35,205 nt of DNA, from positions 1 to 35,205 of the forward strand of contig NZ_MSGP01000166.1 in the NCBI RefSeq assembly GCF_002078235.1. The letters run 5' to 3'. How positions within the stretch are numbered: position 1 is the first letter of the stretch; every line of letters starts with the position of its first letter. This DNA comes from Streptomyces viridosporus. GTDB lineage: Bacteria > Actinomycetota > Actinomycetes > Streptomycetales > Streptomycetaceae. Of this stretch, positions 33,531-35,205 are shown in pieces. The notes beneath the pieces are model-generated. The model made no database searches. It saw nothing but the letters and a program-made list of their open reading frames with translations, and was not told the DNA's origin. A program made the translations under genes and the position numbers.

Positions 33531-33580
33531 GGGATCTCCGGAGCCTGACCGGGGACCCGGATCGCGCACGAGGAGCCCTC

Positions 33581-35205
<1,625 letters not shown>

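Overview
The window is a stretch of high-GC actinobacterial chromosome, almost certainly Streptomyces. The reasons are the very strong G/C bias at third codon positions, frequent GTG (and one TTG) starts, a true ssgB sporulation gene, and the gene order relA-apt-secF-secD-yajC-ruvBAC-yebC-pdxTS-pimA-acyltransferase-pgsA-thrS. That order is a deeply conserved actinobacterial core block, also found in mycobacteria.

Layout. (a) 1-3018 is a small-gene region near ssgB: a membrane protein, a 50-residue membrane microprotein, a CGNR zinc-finger regulator, ssgB, and a divergent PGPGW membrane protein that looks leaderless. (b) 3094-10825 is bounded by two identical tRNA-Val(CAC) genes in direct orientation. 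Between them lies a carbohydrate locus: binding protein, two permeases, a YesL/DUF624-like membrane protein, and a Tat-exported protein resembling exo-rhamnogalacturonan lyases of the PL26/PcRGLX type, followed by an SRPBCC protein. LacI-type operator-like sequences precede the transporter operon, and no ATPase gene is present. (c) 10941-13665 holds a DEDDh exonuclease divergent from a DUF4365-like gene, which is translationally coupled to an unrecognised 422-residue protein. (d) 13759-24272 holds thrS, then a HIT-family Ap4A enzyme, an unknown membrane protein and a degenerate EF-G-like GTPase on the minus strand, then the phosphatidylinositol/PIM set pgsA-acyltransferase-pimA, and a LemA-like membrane protein. 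(e) 24412-35205 holds pdxS-pdxT (PLP synthase), yebC, ruvC-ruvA-ruvB (Holliday junction processing), yajC-secD-secF (Sec accessory complex), apt, and the 5' part of relA (stringent response), which runs off the right edge.

Many genes overlap by 1-4 bases, indicating translational coupling in permease, PIM, ruvCA and secF-apt operons. GC-rich hairpins, mostly without U-tracts, mark most operon ends. Nothing looks like a phage, insertion sequence, CRISPR array or rRNA. The least explained parts are the DUF4365/unknown pair, the tRNA-bracketed catabolic block, the 551-residue minus-strand membrane protein, and the altered G motifs of the EF-G-like protein. Family assignments come from reading motifs by eye; no database search was run.
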